From Marinobacterium rhizophilum DSM 18822 (GTDB lineage Bacteria > Pseudomonadota > Gammaproteobacteria > Pseudomonadales > Balneatricaceae): 64,000 nt of DNA. The notes under the pieces were generated by a model. That model saw nothing but the letters and a program-made list of their open reading frames with translations. It searched no databases and was not told where the DNA came from. The stretch lies in assembly GCF_000378045.1 (NCBI RefSeq), contig NZ_KB899102.1, positions 81,302 through 145,301 on the forward strand, given 5' to 3'. A program made the translations under genes and the position numbers. Shown in pieces: positions 45,522 through 55,472 of the stretch; the stretch's first letter is position 1; every line of letters starts with the position of its first letter.

Positions 45522-47051
45522 ATGGAAACGTTAAACTTTCTGCTGCAGGGCTTTGCCGTCGCGCTGACGCCCGAGAACCTGATGTTTGCCGCGATCGGCG
45601 CAATCCTGGGCACCATCATTGGTGCGCTGCCGGGCCTCGGCCCTGCCAATGGTGTCGCGATCCTGATTCCGCTGGCCTTCAGTCTCGGCTTGCCGGCGAG
45701 TTCTGCGCTGATTCTGCTGACCTCGGTGTATGCCGGTGCCATGTATGGCGGCCGTATTTCCAGTATTCTGCTGAATATTCCGGGCGATGAGCCCGCGATG
45801 ATGACCTGCCTCGACGGCTACCCCATGGCCCTGAAAGGCAAGGCGGCCGAAGCGCTGGCAATTTCGGCGATCGCGTCCTTTATCGGCAGCCTGCTGGCGA
45901 CCGTCGGCCTGGTGATTCTGGCGCCGGTGCTGGCCAAGTTCGCGCTGCGCTTTGGCCCTGCCGAGTACTTCGCGCTGTTTACGCTGGCGTTTGCGACCCT
46001 GGGTGGCATTACCGGCAAGAACCAGGTCAAGACTGTTGTGGCGGCCTGTCTGGGGTTGATGATTGCGACCATAGGGGTGGATATTACCACCGGCAACCAG
46101 CGTTATACCTACGATATTCTGGAGCTGTACGAAGGGGTTGATTTTATCATCGCCATCGTCGGTCTCTTTGCCATCAGCGAGCTGCTGTTCTTTATTGAAA
46201 TGCACGCCGGGGAAGGCTTCAAAAAGGTCGCCCTGAACAAGCTCAAGCTGAGCATGAAAGACATTATTCAGGTGCTGCCGACCAGTTTGCGCGGCTCCAT
46301 ACTGGGCTTTATTGCCGGTGTTCTGCCGGGTGCCGGTGCATCGCTGGGCAGCTTCCTCAGCTATACGATGGAGAAAAAGGTCGTCGGCAAGAACGGGACC
46401 TTCGGTGAGGGCGATCCTCGCGGTGTTGCTGCGCCGGAAGCGGGCAACAATGCTGCCGCCAACGGTGCCCTGGTGCCCATGCTGACCCTGGGCGTGCCGG
46501 GTAGCGGTACCACCGCGGTGTTGCTGGCCATGCTTATCTCGCTGAATATTCAGCCGGGCCCGATGCTGTTCACGCAGAACGCAGAACTTGTGTGGGGCGT
46601 GATTGCTGCGCTGTTCGTCGGCAACCTGATCCTGCTGCTGCTGAACATTCCGATGATCGGCATTTTCGTCAAGCTGCTGAGCATTCCGCCCAAGTACCTG
46701 ATGCCGGTGGTGACCCTGGTCGCGTCGGTGGGCATCTTCGCCATCAGCAACAGCCCGCTGGATCTGTACTTCATGATCGGCTTCGGCCTGCTGGGTTACC
46801 TGCTGCGCAAGCTGCACATTCCGCTGGTGCCAGTCATTCTTGGCATGCTGCTGGGCCCTGAAATGGAAAAGAGCCTGCGTCACGCCCTGACTATTTCAGA
46901 CGGTGACTGGACCATTCTCTGGAGCAGTGGCTTGTCTGTGGGCATCTGGGTGGTTGCGATCACAGGTCTTGTTCTGCCGTATATCGTTGGCCCCGTTCTG
47001 CGCCGCCGTATGGCCGCTGCTCAGGACAAGGAGCACAGCATCGTCGACTGA
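45522..47051 (+). CDS. tctA: tripartite tricarboxylate transporter, large permease
   Basis: A 509-residue permease with about 11-12 helices. The TctA signatures IGALPGLGPANGVAILIPLAF, YAGAMYGGRISSILLNIPGDEPA, GVLPGAGASLGSFLSY and GVAAPEAGNNAAANGALVPMLTLGVPGSGTTAVLL are complete. Last gene of tctCBA; a terminator follows after about 90 bases. Confidence 0.95.
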   Translation: METLNFLLQGFAVALTPENLMFAAIGAILGTIIGALPGLGPANGVAILIPLAFSLGLPASSALILLTSVYAGAMYGGRISSILLNIPGDEPAMMTCLDGYPMALKGKAAEALAISAIASFIGSLLATVGLVILAPVLAKFALRFGPAEYFALFTLAFATLGGITGKNQVKTVVAACLGLMIATIGVDITTGNQRYTYDILELYEGVDFIIAIVGLFAISELLFFIEMHAGEGFKKVALNKLKLSMKDIIQVLPTSLRGSILGFIAGVLPGAGASLGSFLSYTMEKKVVGKNGTFGEGDPRGVAAPEAGNNAAANGALVPMLTLGVPGSGTTAVLLAMLISLNIQPGPMLFTQNAELVWGVIAALFVGNLILLLLNIPMIGIFVKLLSIPPKYLMPVVTLVASVGIFAISNSPLDLYFMIGFGLLGYLLRKLHIPLVPVILGMLLGPEMEKSLRHALTISDGDWTILWSSGLSVGIWVVAITGLVLPYIVGPVLRRRMAAAQDKEHSIVD

Positions 47052-47142
47052 TCGGACAAAGGCAGTGTCTGGCCCACCTTGGCCCGGCGCTGCTGTACAA
47101 ACCCCATGCGGGCAGGAAGGGCCTTCCTGCCAGTGTGTTTTC

Positions 47143-47164
47143 ACCGCCTTCGGGCGGTTTTTTT
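47143..47164 (+). terminator. terminator of tctCBA
   Basis: ACCGCC-TTCG-GGCGGT with a stable UUCG tetraloop and T7. Confidence 0.88.
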
Positions 47165-47165
47165 A

Positions 47166-47360
47166 TGTACAGGATGTACGGTATGCCGCGGGCGCATGGA
47201 TGCGCAGGAGCGGCGGATACACGGACGTACTTATCCTGCGGGCCCATGGATGGGCAAGAGCAGGGTTTGTACATGGACGTACTTATCCTGCGGGCCCATG
47301 GATGGGCAAGAGCAGGGTTTGTGCAGGATGTATGGTATGCCGCGGGCCCATGGGCCCTTT
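47166..47360. repeat. 52-bp repeats in ABBA order
   Basis: Two near-identical 52-bp units (47223-47274 and 47275-47326, GGACGTACTTATCC... with CGGGCCCATGG) are flanked by two units of a sister type (starting near 47172 and 47328, with GGATGTA-GGTATGCCGCGGG). All carry a GGGCCCATGG-like palindrome. Not CRISPR: there are no unique spacers. No gene is supported here. Confidence 0.8.
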
Positions 47361-47455
47361 ATCGCTCCTGCATAAATTGCATTCACTACATCCCTGTAGC
47401 TCATGGGCAAGCGCAGGGTTTGGGCCTGTGTGGTCCAGCAGTGTATTCGTCGCCT

Positions 47456-47531
47456 GATGGGCTGCGCTTCGCTGCGCCGCATCCTACAGGGTGGAAGCGA
47501 CCCAGCTTTTGGTAGGTTGATGAGCAGCCCA
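47456..47531. repeat. REP-pair unit upstream of the RAYT gene
   Basis: A single copy of the unit arrayed downstream of the transposase: a minus-strand palindrome beginning TGTAGGATGCGGCGC and a plus-strand one beginning GGTAGGTTG. GTAG at the foot of each hairpin is the mark recognised by RAYT enzymes. Confidence 0.75.
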
Positions 47532-47611
47532 ACAAAGGTGGGTGGACGCTAATCCCGTTCATAACGTCTAAGCTGAACTGGCAACCGGGTTGCGCATGAT
47601 CAGGGATAGAT

Positions 47612-48136
47612 ATGATGGAATACCGACGAATATGGAAGCCGGGCGGTACCTATTTCTTCACGGTAGTGCTTGCCGACCGCCATACCAGGCTGCTGGTCTG
47701 CAATATCGATTATCTGCGCCAGGCCTTTCGGCAAGCCAAAATTGCGCTGCCCTTCAGGCTGGAAGCGGCCGTGGTTTTACCCGATCACTTGCACTGCATC
47801 TGGACGCTGCCTGAGGGTGATGCCGACTATCCATGCCGGTGGCAGCATATTAAAGCCAGCTTTTCGAAAAAGTTGCCCAAGGCCACCGCAAGGTCCGCTA
47901 GTAAAGTGGCAAAACGTGAGCGGGGTATTTGGCAGCGTCGCTACTGGGAACATCTAATTCGTGACGAGCACGATCTGCATCGTCATCTTGATTACCTCCA
48001 TTACAACCCGGTCAAGCATGGGTTGGTCGCGCACGTAAGTGACTGGCCCTATTCGAGTTTTCATCGTTATGTGGAGCGGGGCTTTTATGCCGCCGACTGG
48101 GGTGATGAGCCTGAAGCTTTCGATGCTGGTGAGTAG
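47612..48136 (+). CDS. REP-associated tyrosine transposase (RAYT)
   Basis: A 174-residue single-strand Y1-type nuclease of the IS200-like group. It begins YRRIWKPGGTYFFTVVLADR; the metal-binding HUH pair is in VLPDHLHCIWTLP, and the catalytic Tyr region is DLHRHLDYLHYNPVKHGLV. RAYTs are immobile domesticated relatives of IS200 that process REP palindromes. One REP unit precedes it and four follow it, the normal setting. Confidence 0.93.
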   Translation: MMEYRRIWKPGGTYFFTVVLADRHTRLLVCNIDYLRQAFRQAKIALPFRLEAAVVLPDHLHCIWTLPEGDADYPCRWQHIKASFSKKLPKATARSASKVAKRERGIWQRRYWEHLIRDEHDLHRHLDYLHYNPVKHGLVAHVSDWPYSSFHRYVERGFYAADWGDEPEAFDAGE

Positions 48137-48162
48137 CAGGCCCGGCAGTTCATTCACCGCAT

Positions 48163-48550
48163 GATGGGCTTCGCTGCGCTGCGCCGCATCCTACAAGGTG
48201 GAAGTAGTCCGGCTTTTGGCAGGTCGGGCGCAGCCCAGTAATGCATTTAGCGCGTGATTGGCTGCGCTTCGCTGCGCCGCATCCTACAGGGTGGAGGTAG
48301 TCCGGCTTTTGGCAGGTTGGGCGCAGCCCAACAATGTATTCACTGCGTGATGGGCTGCGCTGCGCTGTGCCGCATCCTACAGGGTGGAAGTAGTCCGGCT
48401 TTTGGCAGGTTGGGCACAGCCCAGCAATGCATTCACTGCGTGATGGGCTGCGCTTCGCTGCGCCGCATCCTACAGGGTGGAGGTAGTCCGGCTTTTGGTA
48501 GGTTGGGCGCAGCCCAACAATGCATTCACTCACTGCGTGATGGGCTGCGC
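48163..48550. repeat. array of four 93-bp REP-pair units plus a partial fifth
   Basis: CGCATCCTAC landmarks fall at 48185, 48278, 48371 and 48464, exactly 93 bases apart. Each unit holds two opposed REP palindromes (TGTAGGATGCGGC on the minus strand, GGCAGGTTGGGCGCAGCCC or GGTAGGTTGGG on the plus strand). The partial unit stops at the stop codon of the next gene, at 48550. Confidence 0.92.
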
Positions 48551-49266
48551 TACGGGCTTTTCTTGCGGGGCAGGCGATATTGGCGCTCAGGCCGGCCGAC
48601 GCTGCCGTAGTGAACATCGGCCATGAGTTCCTGCGTGCCCACCAGGTATTCCAGGTAGCGCCGTGCCGTGGTGCGGCTGGAGCCAATGGCCTCGCCGACC
48701 TGTTCGGCGCTGAGGCCCTTTTCGGTATCGGTGCGAAAAACGCCACGTATCTTTTCCAGTGTCAGGGTGTCGATGCCCTTGGGCAGGGGCGAGGCGCCTG
48801 CGGGGCTGCTGCGGCTGGCTGGGCTGCCGGTGCGCGGCAGCAGGCCATCCACTTCCTGCTGGGACAGGCTTTGCAGCTGCAGCAGGCGTTCGCGATGCTG
48901 GCGGTAATTGCTGAGCGCCTGTTGCAGACGGTCAAACACCAGCGGCTTGAGGATATAGTCGAATACCCCCCAGCGCAGCGCTTCGGTGAGGGTTTCGACT
49001 TCCTTGGCGGCGGTGATCATGACCACATCGGTGGCACTGTTCTCGGTACGCAGCCGGCGCAACAGCGACAGGCCGCTGCCATCGGGAAACTGTATATCCA
49101 GCAGCAGCAGGTCCGGGCGCATGACTTCGACCAGGTCCGCAGCATCCTGGGTGCTGTGGGCGATGCCCCGCACCTCAAAACCCTCGATACGCTCGACAAA
49201 GCGGCGCTGGATCTCGGCGATCTGGGGGTCGTCCTCGGCGATGATGACGCTGATGTTGGGCGTCAT
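48550..49266 (-). CDS. CitB/DcuR-type response regulator
   Basis: A 238-residue regulator. Receiver domain 1-125 with Asp57 (LLLLDIQFPDGSG) and the conserved Lys in DYILKPL; a linker; and a C-terminal helix-turn-helix (LSAEQVGEAIGSSRTTARRYLEYL) typical of the CitB/DcuR class. Start ATG at 49266 with GGAG upstream; the longer frame overlaps the kinase gene. Its last codons lie against the REP array. Probable partner of the adjacent kinase and possible activator of tctCBA. Confidence 0.9.
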   Translation of the reverse strand: MTPNISVIIAEDDPQIAEIQRRFVERIEGFEVRGIAHSTQDAADLVEVMRPDLLLLDIQFPDGSGLSLLRRLRTENSATDVVMITAAKEVETLTEALRWGVFDYILKPLVFDRLQQALSNYRQHRERLLQLQSLSQQEVDGLLPRTGSPASRSSPAGASPLPKGIDTLTLEKIRGVFRTDTEKGLSAEQVGEAIGSSRTTARRYLEYLVGTQELMADVHYGSVGRPERQYRLPRKKSP

Positions 49267-49327
49267 GCTGTGGCTCCATTGCCGCGGGGCAGCGAGAGGG
49301 CGTTGTCGGGAGTCTGGTTTCTGGGGG

Positions 49328-50911
49328 TCATACTGCGGCCTCCTTGGGAATATAGGCGGTAAAGCGCGCGCCACCACCCGTCGCTTCAGATACGGTGATT
49401 TCGCCACCCAGCTGGGTCAGTGTCTGGCGCACCAGGTGCAGACCAATGCCGCGGCTTTCGGACTTGCCGCTGATGCCGCGCTGAAAAATGCGCTCGCGCT
49501 CGGCCTCGGGCACGCCGGCTCCCTGGTCCTCCACTTCGAAGATGAGGTCCGATCCCAGGTCCGTCATCGACAGCTGTACCTGTTTGCCCTGGGCGGCCAG
49601 GGTTGCTTCGAAAGCATTATCGAGCAGGTTGCCGAGCAGGGTCACGATGCGCTCGGGGGTGACATGGGGCGGCAGAGCACCCATGTGGCTGTCCGGGTCG
49701 ATCAGCAGCTGCAATCCCAGTTCGTGGGCGCGATTGTACTTGCCCAGCAGGCAGCCGGACAGTACCGGCTCTGTCACCGAGTCGACCAGCCAGCGCAGCA
49801 GCGCCTGATGCTCGCGGGTTTCCTGGCCGATGATCTCGAGTGCCCGGTCGCTGGCACCAATCTGGATAAGCCCTGCAATGGTGTGCAGCTTGTTGGCGTA
49901 TTCATGGGCCTGGCTGCGCAGGGTTTCGGCGTACTGCTGGATCTGGGTGAGCTGGCGGCTGACCTGATCCAGTTCGTCCTTGCGTCTGAAGCTGGCCACG
50001 CCACCGATGACCTTCTGGCCATCGCGGATGGGGATGCGGTTGACGATCAGGGTCTGGCCCCGCAGCGTCAGTTCGCGGTCAAATTCGGGTTCGCCGCTGG
50101 CCAGCAGGTCCGGCAAGCGGCTGTCGGGCAGCACGTCCTGGATTGGCCGTCCGATCAGGGACTCAGTGTCGGCAAGCCCGAGAGTGGACGCCGCCGCCTT
50201 GTTGACGGTGCTGATCAGGCCCTCGGTGTTGACTGCAATGATGCCCTCGCGCACCGACTCCAGGGTCGCATTGCGTTCCTCGAACAGGCGGGCGATCTGG
50301 TGTGGTTCGAGCCCGAAGATGGCGGCCCGAAAGCGGCTGGAAATCCACACGGCCAGCAACACGGACAACAGCAGCAGCCCCAGGGTGACGCCGATGACGA
50401 TACGCTGGTAGCCGTAAATCGCATTGTCCATGCTGGTGGTCAGATAGCCCACCGATACGACCCCCAGAATATCGCCCTCGTTGGAAAATATCGGTGCCTT
50501 GCCGCGGATCGAGGGGCCCAGGCTCCCGGTGGCCTTGGATATGTAGCTCTGGCCCTTTTTCAGGGCCCGCTCGTTGTCGCCGCCGACCATGGGCTTGCCG
50601 ATGCGCTCTGGCAGTGGATGCGCAAGGCGCACGCCGCTGCTGTCGCCGATGGAAATGAAGCTGGCGTCGGTGGCTTCGCGCAGCTCCTCAGCCAGGCTCT
50701 GCATCTGGTTGCTGTCGCGCTCCAGTGCCGCCTGTCGGATCGACGGGGTCTGGGCAATCATGGAGGCCAGTTGCAGCGCCCGCAGGCCGATCTCGTCCTC
50801 CAGCGACGAGGCCAGGTAGCGCAGGGCGAACCCGCCAAGGAGGGCCGCCTGCAGCAGCACCAGCAGGCACATCATCAGCATCAACCGGGTGCTTATTTTG
50901 AATTTCGTCAT
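49328..50911 (-). CDS. CitA/DcuS-type sensor histidine kinase
   Basis: A 527-residue membrane kinase. Helix 1 near 10-32, a periplasmic PAS-like sensor of about 130 residues (QMQSLAEELREATDASFISIGDSSGVRLAHP), helix 2 near 170-190, a cytoplasmic PAS, then the dimerisation helix with the phospho-His336 in RSQAHEYANKLHTIAGL and an HATPase domain (LLGNLLDNAFEA, VEDQGAGVPE, GIGLHLVRQ). This class senses citrate or C4-dicarboxylates. Start ATG at 50911 gives the usual short N-terminus. Confidence 0.92.
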   Translation of the reverse strand: MTKFKISTRLMLMMCLLVLLQAALLGGFALRYLASSLEDEIGLRALQLASMIAQTPSIRQAALERDSNQMQSLAEELREATDASFISIGDSSGVRLAHPLPERIGKPMVGGDNERALKKGQSYISKATGSLGPSIRGKAPIFSNEGDILGVVSVGYLTTSMDNAIYGYQRIVIGVTLGLLLLSVLLAVWISSRFRAAIFGLEPHQIARLFEERNATLESVREGIIAVNTEGLISTVNKAAASTLGLADTESLIGRPIQDVLPDSRLPDLLASGEPEFDRELTLRGQTLIVNRIPIRDGQKVIGGVASFRRKDELDQVSRQLTQIQQYAETLRSQAHEYANKLHTIAGLIQIGASDRALEIIGQETREHQALLRWLVDSVTEPVLSGCLLGKYNRAHELGLQLLIDPDSHMGALPPHVTPERIVTLLGNLLDNAFEATLAAQGKQVQLSMTDLGSDLIFEVEDQGAGVPEAERERIFQRGISGKSESRGIGLHLVRQTLTQLGGEITVSEATGGGARFTAYIPKEAAV

Positions 50912-51017
50912 GGTGTGTCCGGGGCCGCGTGTTGCTGTTTTTATTTTGAGCCCTGCGATTGCCGGCTTTATCGCAGTGTAACGCGAATTGGCGGTGGTCG
51001 CTGCGGTTGCGTTGGAG

Positions 51018-51023
51018 TATAAT
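51018..51023 (+). promoter_or_regulatory. -10 box in the thrS leader
   Basis: A perfect TATAAT, 110 bases before the thrS ATG, implies a leader of about 105 bases. The -35 region is not well conserved. Confidence 0.5.
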
Positions 51024-51088
51024 TCTACCCCCTTTATGCTGTGCTTCGTTTGCATGGCTTTATTTTTACGACATTTTTAGTTCACTTA

Positions 51089-51114
51089 AGTGGCCTGTCG
51101 TGAGGGTCACCACT
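51089..51114 (+). promoter_or_regulatory. possible thrS autoregulatory hairpin
   Basis: AGTGG and CCACT arms, or alternatively TGGCC and GGTCA, enclose a loop with CGT, the threonine anticodon used by the E. coli thrS operator. It lies 20 bases before the ATG, where bound ThrRS could block ribosomes. Suggestive only. Confidence 0.3.
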
Positions 51115-51133
51115 GAGACAACAAGGGACATTC

Positions 51134-53050
51134 ATGCCTGTTATTACACTCCCGGATGCCAGTCAGCGCAGCTTTGAAACTGCGGTTACCGTACATGACG
51201 TTGCGGCGTCTATCGGTGCCGGTCTTGCCAAGGCGGCACTCGCCGGCAAGGTTAACGGTACCCTGGTCGACACCAGCTACCTGATCACTGATGACTGCGA
51301 TCTGGCCATTGTTACAGCGCGTGACGAAGAAGGCGTGGACGTTATCCGCCATTCCTGCGCACACCTGATGGCCATGGCGGTACAGCAGCTGTTTCCGGGT
51401 GCCCAGGTGACCATTGGTCCTGTGATCGACAACGGTTTCTATTACGACTTCGCCTATGAGCGGCCCTTTACGCCGGAAGATCTGGCCAAGATCGAAAAGC
51501 GCATGCAGGAGCTGTCTAAGGAAAACCTGGCGGTGACCCGTTCGCTGATGGGACGTGATGACGCTGTCGCCATGTTTGAAAAAATGGGCGAACGCTACAA
51601 GGTACAGATTATCGAAGCCATTCCGGGTGACGAAGATCTGTCGTTCTACGGCCAGGGCGACTTTATCGACCTGTGCCGTGGGCCGCATGTTCCCTCCACC
51701 GGCCATATCAAGGCATTCAAGCTGATGAAGGTGGCGGGTGCCTACTGGCGTGGCGATTCGAACAACGAAATGCTGCAGCGCATTTACGGTACGGCCTGGG
51801 GCGACAAGAAAGACCTCAAGGAATACCTGCATCGCCTTGAAGAAGCCGAAAAGCGTGATCATCGCAAACTCGGCAAGCAGCTGAACCTGTTCCACCTGCA
51901 GGAAGAAGCGCCGGGCATGGTGTTCTGGCATCCGCAGGGCTGGGTTCTGTACCAGGAAATTGAGCAGTACATGCGTGCCAAGCAGCGTGCGCATGGCTAC
52001 CAGGAGATCAAGACGCCGCAGGTGGTGGAACGCACCCTGTGGGAAAAGTCCGGTCACTGGGACAAGTTTGCCGAAGAGATGTTTACCACGCATTCGGAGC
52101 ATCGCGATTTTGCGATCAAGCCCATGAACTGCCCCTGCCATGTGCAGGTGTTCAACCAGGGTTTGCGCTCGTACCGTGAAATGCCGCTGCGCCTGGCCGA
52201 GTTCGGCGCCTGTCACCGCAATGAGCCCTCGGGCGCTCTGCACGGCATCATGCGCGTACGCGGCTTCGTGCAGGACGACGCACACATTTTCTGTGCTGAG
52301 GGTGATATTCAGAGCGAAGTGGCTAGCTTTATCGGCTTTCTGCATGAAGTCTATGCCGACTTTGGTTTTACCGAGGTCATCTACAAGCTCTCGACCCGGC
52401 CCGAAAAACGTGTCGGTTCCGACGAAAGCTGGGACAAGGCGGAGAAATCCCTGGCCGATGCGCTCGACGCAGCAGGTCTCGACTGGCAGGAATTGCCGGG
52501 TGAAGGAGCCTTCTACGGTCCCAAGATCGAATTTTCTTTGAAAGATTGTCTCGGTCGAGTGTGGCAGTGCGGTACTATACAGGTCGATTTCTCGATGCCG
52601 GGCCGTTTGGGTGCCCAGTTCGTGAATGAGGCGGGTGAACGCGAGACTCCGGTCATGCTGCACCGGGCGATCCTCGGATCCTTCGAGCGGTTTATCGGTA
52701 TTCTGATTGAAAACTTTGCCGGCGCATTGCCGACATGGTTGGCTCCACAGCAGGTTGCGGTACTGAACATTACCGACAAACAGGCTGAATATAGTAAAAA
52801 AGTGGCGCAACTTCTTGAAGATAAGGGCTTCCGAGCGCAAGCGGACTTGAGAAACGAGAAGATCGGCTTTAAAATCCGCGAGCGCACGCTACAGAAGATT
52901 CCATATCTACTGGTAGTAGGCGATAAGGAAGTAGAATCAGGTTCCCTGGCAGTGCGTACTCGCTCGGGCGAGGACCTGGGTACCTTGTCAATCGAAGAGT
53001 TCGTAACCCTTCTGTCACAAGACGTGACCCGGAAGGGACGCCAGAATTAA
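51134..53050 (+). CDS. thrS: threonyl-tRNA synthetase
   Basis: A 638-residue class II synthetase. TGS domain 1-60, editing domain with [16 protein letters not shown], catalytic core with zinc ligands ([10 protein letters not shown]), motif 2 [22 protein letters not shown], motif 3 [18 protein letters not shown] and the anticodon-binding domain. Standard length; it is directly followed by infC, the classic order. Confidence 0.98.
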   Translation: MPVITLPDASQRSFETAVTVHDVAASIGAGLAKAALAGKVNGTLVDTSYLITDDCDLAIVTARDEEGVDVIRHSCAHLMAMAVQQLFPGAQVTIGPVIDNGFYYDFAYERPFTPEDLAKIEKRMQELSKENLAVTRSLMGRDDAVAMFEKMGERYKVQIIEAIPGDEDLSFYGQGDFIDLCRGPHVPSTGHIKAFKLMKVAGAYWRGDSNNEMLQRIYGTAWGDKKDLKEYLHRLEEAEKRDHRKLGKQLNLFHLQEEAPGMVFWHPQGWVLYQEIEQYMRAKQRAHGYQEIKTPQVVERTLWEKSGHWDKFAEEMFTTHSEHRDFAIKPMNCPCHVQVFNQGLRSYREMPLRLAEFGACHRNEPSGALHGIMRVRGFVQDDAHIFCAEGDIQSEVASFIGFLHEVYADFGFTEVIYKLSTRPEKRVGSDESWDKAEKSLADALDAAGLDWQELPGEGAFYGPKIEFSLKDCLGRVWQCGTIQVDFSMPGRLGAQFVNEAGERETPVMLHRAILGSFERFIGILIENFAGALPTWLAPQQVAVLNITDKQAEYSKKVAQLLEDKGFRAQADLRNEKIGFKIRERTLQKIPYLLVVGDKEVESGSLAVRTRSGEDLGTLSIEEFVTLLSQDVTRKGRQN

Positions 53051-53070
53051 TCTGAGCAGGAGATAGTACC

Positions 53071-53604
53071 ATCAGGCGCGATAACAGACGCGGCGAGAAA
53101 CGCCCATCGATCAACGACAATATTCGAGCTAACGAGTGTCGGCTGATCGGTCCCGACGGTAGCCAGATTGGAATAGTTTCGATCAAAGACGCGCTTGAGG
53201 CAGCTCAAGAAGCGGGCCTTGACCTCGTACAGATTGCAGACTCCGATCCCATCGTGTGTAAAGTGATGGATTACGGCAAGCATCAGTACGAAGCTAAAAA
53301 GCAGCAGAACCTGGCCAAGAAAAAGCAGGTTCAGATGCAGGTCAAGGAAGTGAAATTCCGTCCTGGGACGGAAGAAGGGGATTACCAGGTAAAACTGCGC
53401 AACCTGGTACGTTTCCTTGAAGCCGGAGACAAGGCAAAAGTGACCTTGAGATTTCGTGGTCGCGAGATGGCCCATCAGGAACTGGGCATGCAGCTGATGT
53501 TACGGGTCGAAAAAGACCTGGAAGAGCTGGGTGTCGTAGAACAGCGTCCTAAGATGGAAGGCCGTCAGATGACCATGGTCATTGCTCCGAAGAAGAAAAA
53601 GTAG
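53071..53604 (+). CDS. infC: translation initiation factor IF-3
   Basis: A 177-residue initiation factor started by ATC at 53071, eight bases after AGGAG. No ATG occurs in frame until codon 62, inside the N domain, so a non-AUG start is required. E. coli infC uses AUU, and IF-3 rejects such codons, which creates autoregulation; ATC would do the same. Domains: N domain [25 protein letters not shown], linker [12 protein letters not shown] domain [21 protein letters not shown]. It ends [12 protein letters not shown]. Confidence 0.95.
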   Translation: MRRDNRRGEKRPSINDNIRANECRLIGPDGSQIGIVSIKDALEAAQEAGLDLVQIADSDPIVCKVMDYGKHQYEAKKQQNLAKKKQVQMQVKEVKFRPGTEEGDYQVKLRNLVRFLEAGDKAKVTLRFRGREMAHQELGMQLMLRVEKDLEELGVVEQRPKMEGRQMTMVIAPKKKK

Positions 53605-53707
53605 TCTGAACTGCGCACCGCCCGTAACTGCTTCTTCACTGAGGTAGCTGCGGGTTTTGCACATGTTCAGGTGAACACAACTTAACGAATGCGTGGGGAT
53701 TTTGGAA

Positions 53708-53902
53708 ATGCCTAAGATCAAGTCAAACCGTGGCGCTGCCAAGCGCTTCAAGAAAACTGCCAACGGCTTCAAGCACAAGCAGTCCTTCAAAAGTCACATT
53801 CTGACCAAGAAAAGCACCAAGCGTAAGCGTCAGCTGCGTCCGATGCTGCAGGTTCATGCAGCGGACAAGGCTCTCGTCAAGCGCATGCTGCCGTACATCT
53901 AA
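53708..53902 (+). CDS. rpmI: 50S ribosomal protein L35
   Basis: A 64-residue, very basic protein, [20 protein letters not shown] to [10 protein letters not shown]. The start is the ATG at 53708; five upstream codons in frame are not part of the family. Confidence 0.97.
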   Translation: MPKIKSNRGAAKRFKKTANGFKHKQSFKSHILTKKSTKRKRQLRPMLQVHAADKALVKRMLPYI

Positions 53903-53951
53903 GTCTTTATTTAGACTCTTGGTATCAACAGAATTTTAGGAAGGTATTGCA

Positions 53952-54308
53952 ATGGCTCGCGTTAAACGTGGTGTGCAAGCACGTCGTCGTCACAAGAAAG
54001 TATTGAAGCAGGCAAAGGGTTACTACGGTGCCCGTAGCCGTGTATTCCGTGTTGCCAAACAGGCAGTTATCAAAGCAGGTCAGTACGCGTACCGCGACCG
54101 TCGTCAACGTAAGCGTCAGTTCCGTGCTCTGTGGATTGCCCGTATCAACGCTGCAGCCCGCATCAACGGCATGTCTTACAGCCGTCTGATCGCTGGTCTG
54201 AAAAAAGCTAGCATCGAAATCGACCGTAAGGTCCTGGCTGATCTGGCTGTACACGAGCAGGGCGCGTTTACTGCTGTCGTCGAAAAAGCGAAAGCTGCTC
54301 TGGCGTAA
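53952..54308 (+). CDS. rplT: 50S ribosomal protein L20
   Basis: A 118-residue basic protein, [18 protein letters not shown] with [20 protein letters not shown]20 represses its own operon in E. coli by binding the rpmI leader; the 103-base infC-rpmI gap could hold such a structure, but I could not define it. Confidence 0.98.
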   Translation: MARVKRGVQARRRHKKVLKQAKGYYGARSRVFRVAKQAVIKAGQYAYRDRRQRKRQFRALWIARINAAARINGMSYSRLIAGLKKASIEIDRKVLADLAVHEQGAFTAVVEKAKAALA

Positions 54309-54327
54309 GGCAACCCGCCTCTTGTAG

Positions 54328-55377
<1,050 letters not shown>

Positions 55378-55472
55378 CGCGCCTCCCGGTTTGGCTGCGG
55401 CCGAGCCGGGTGGCGTGTGCGAGCTGCTCGCGGTGTGGAAGCGACTTTTAACAGATTAGTCAGGACAGCAGA

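Noticed and set aside
45531..46883. 450-residue minus-strand frame opposite tctA
   Set aside because: Antisense shadow of a well-conserved permease.
47166..47360. CRISPR or coding tandem repeat
   Set aside because: No spacer variation, period not constant across all four units, and no start or ribosome site.
48163..48550. CRISPR array
   Set aside because: The 93-bp units are repeated in full with no unique spacers, and no cas genes are near.
48150..48746. repetitive 198-residue and 118-residue frames in the REP array
   Set aside because: The repeating peptides (for example FGRLGAAQQCIH) are translations of the 93-bp DNA repeat, which has a multiple-of-three period; the units are non-coding palindromes.
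48986..51022. 678-residue plus-strand frame opposite the CitA-type kinase
   Set aside because: The minus strand carries intact kinase motifs; the plus frame resembles nothing and lacks a ribosome site.
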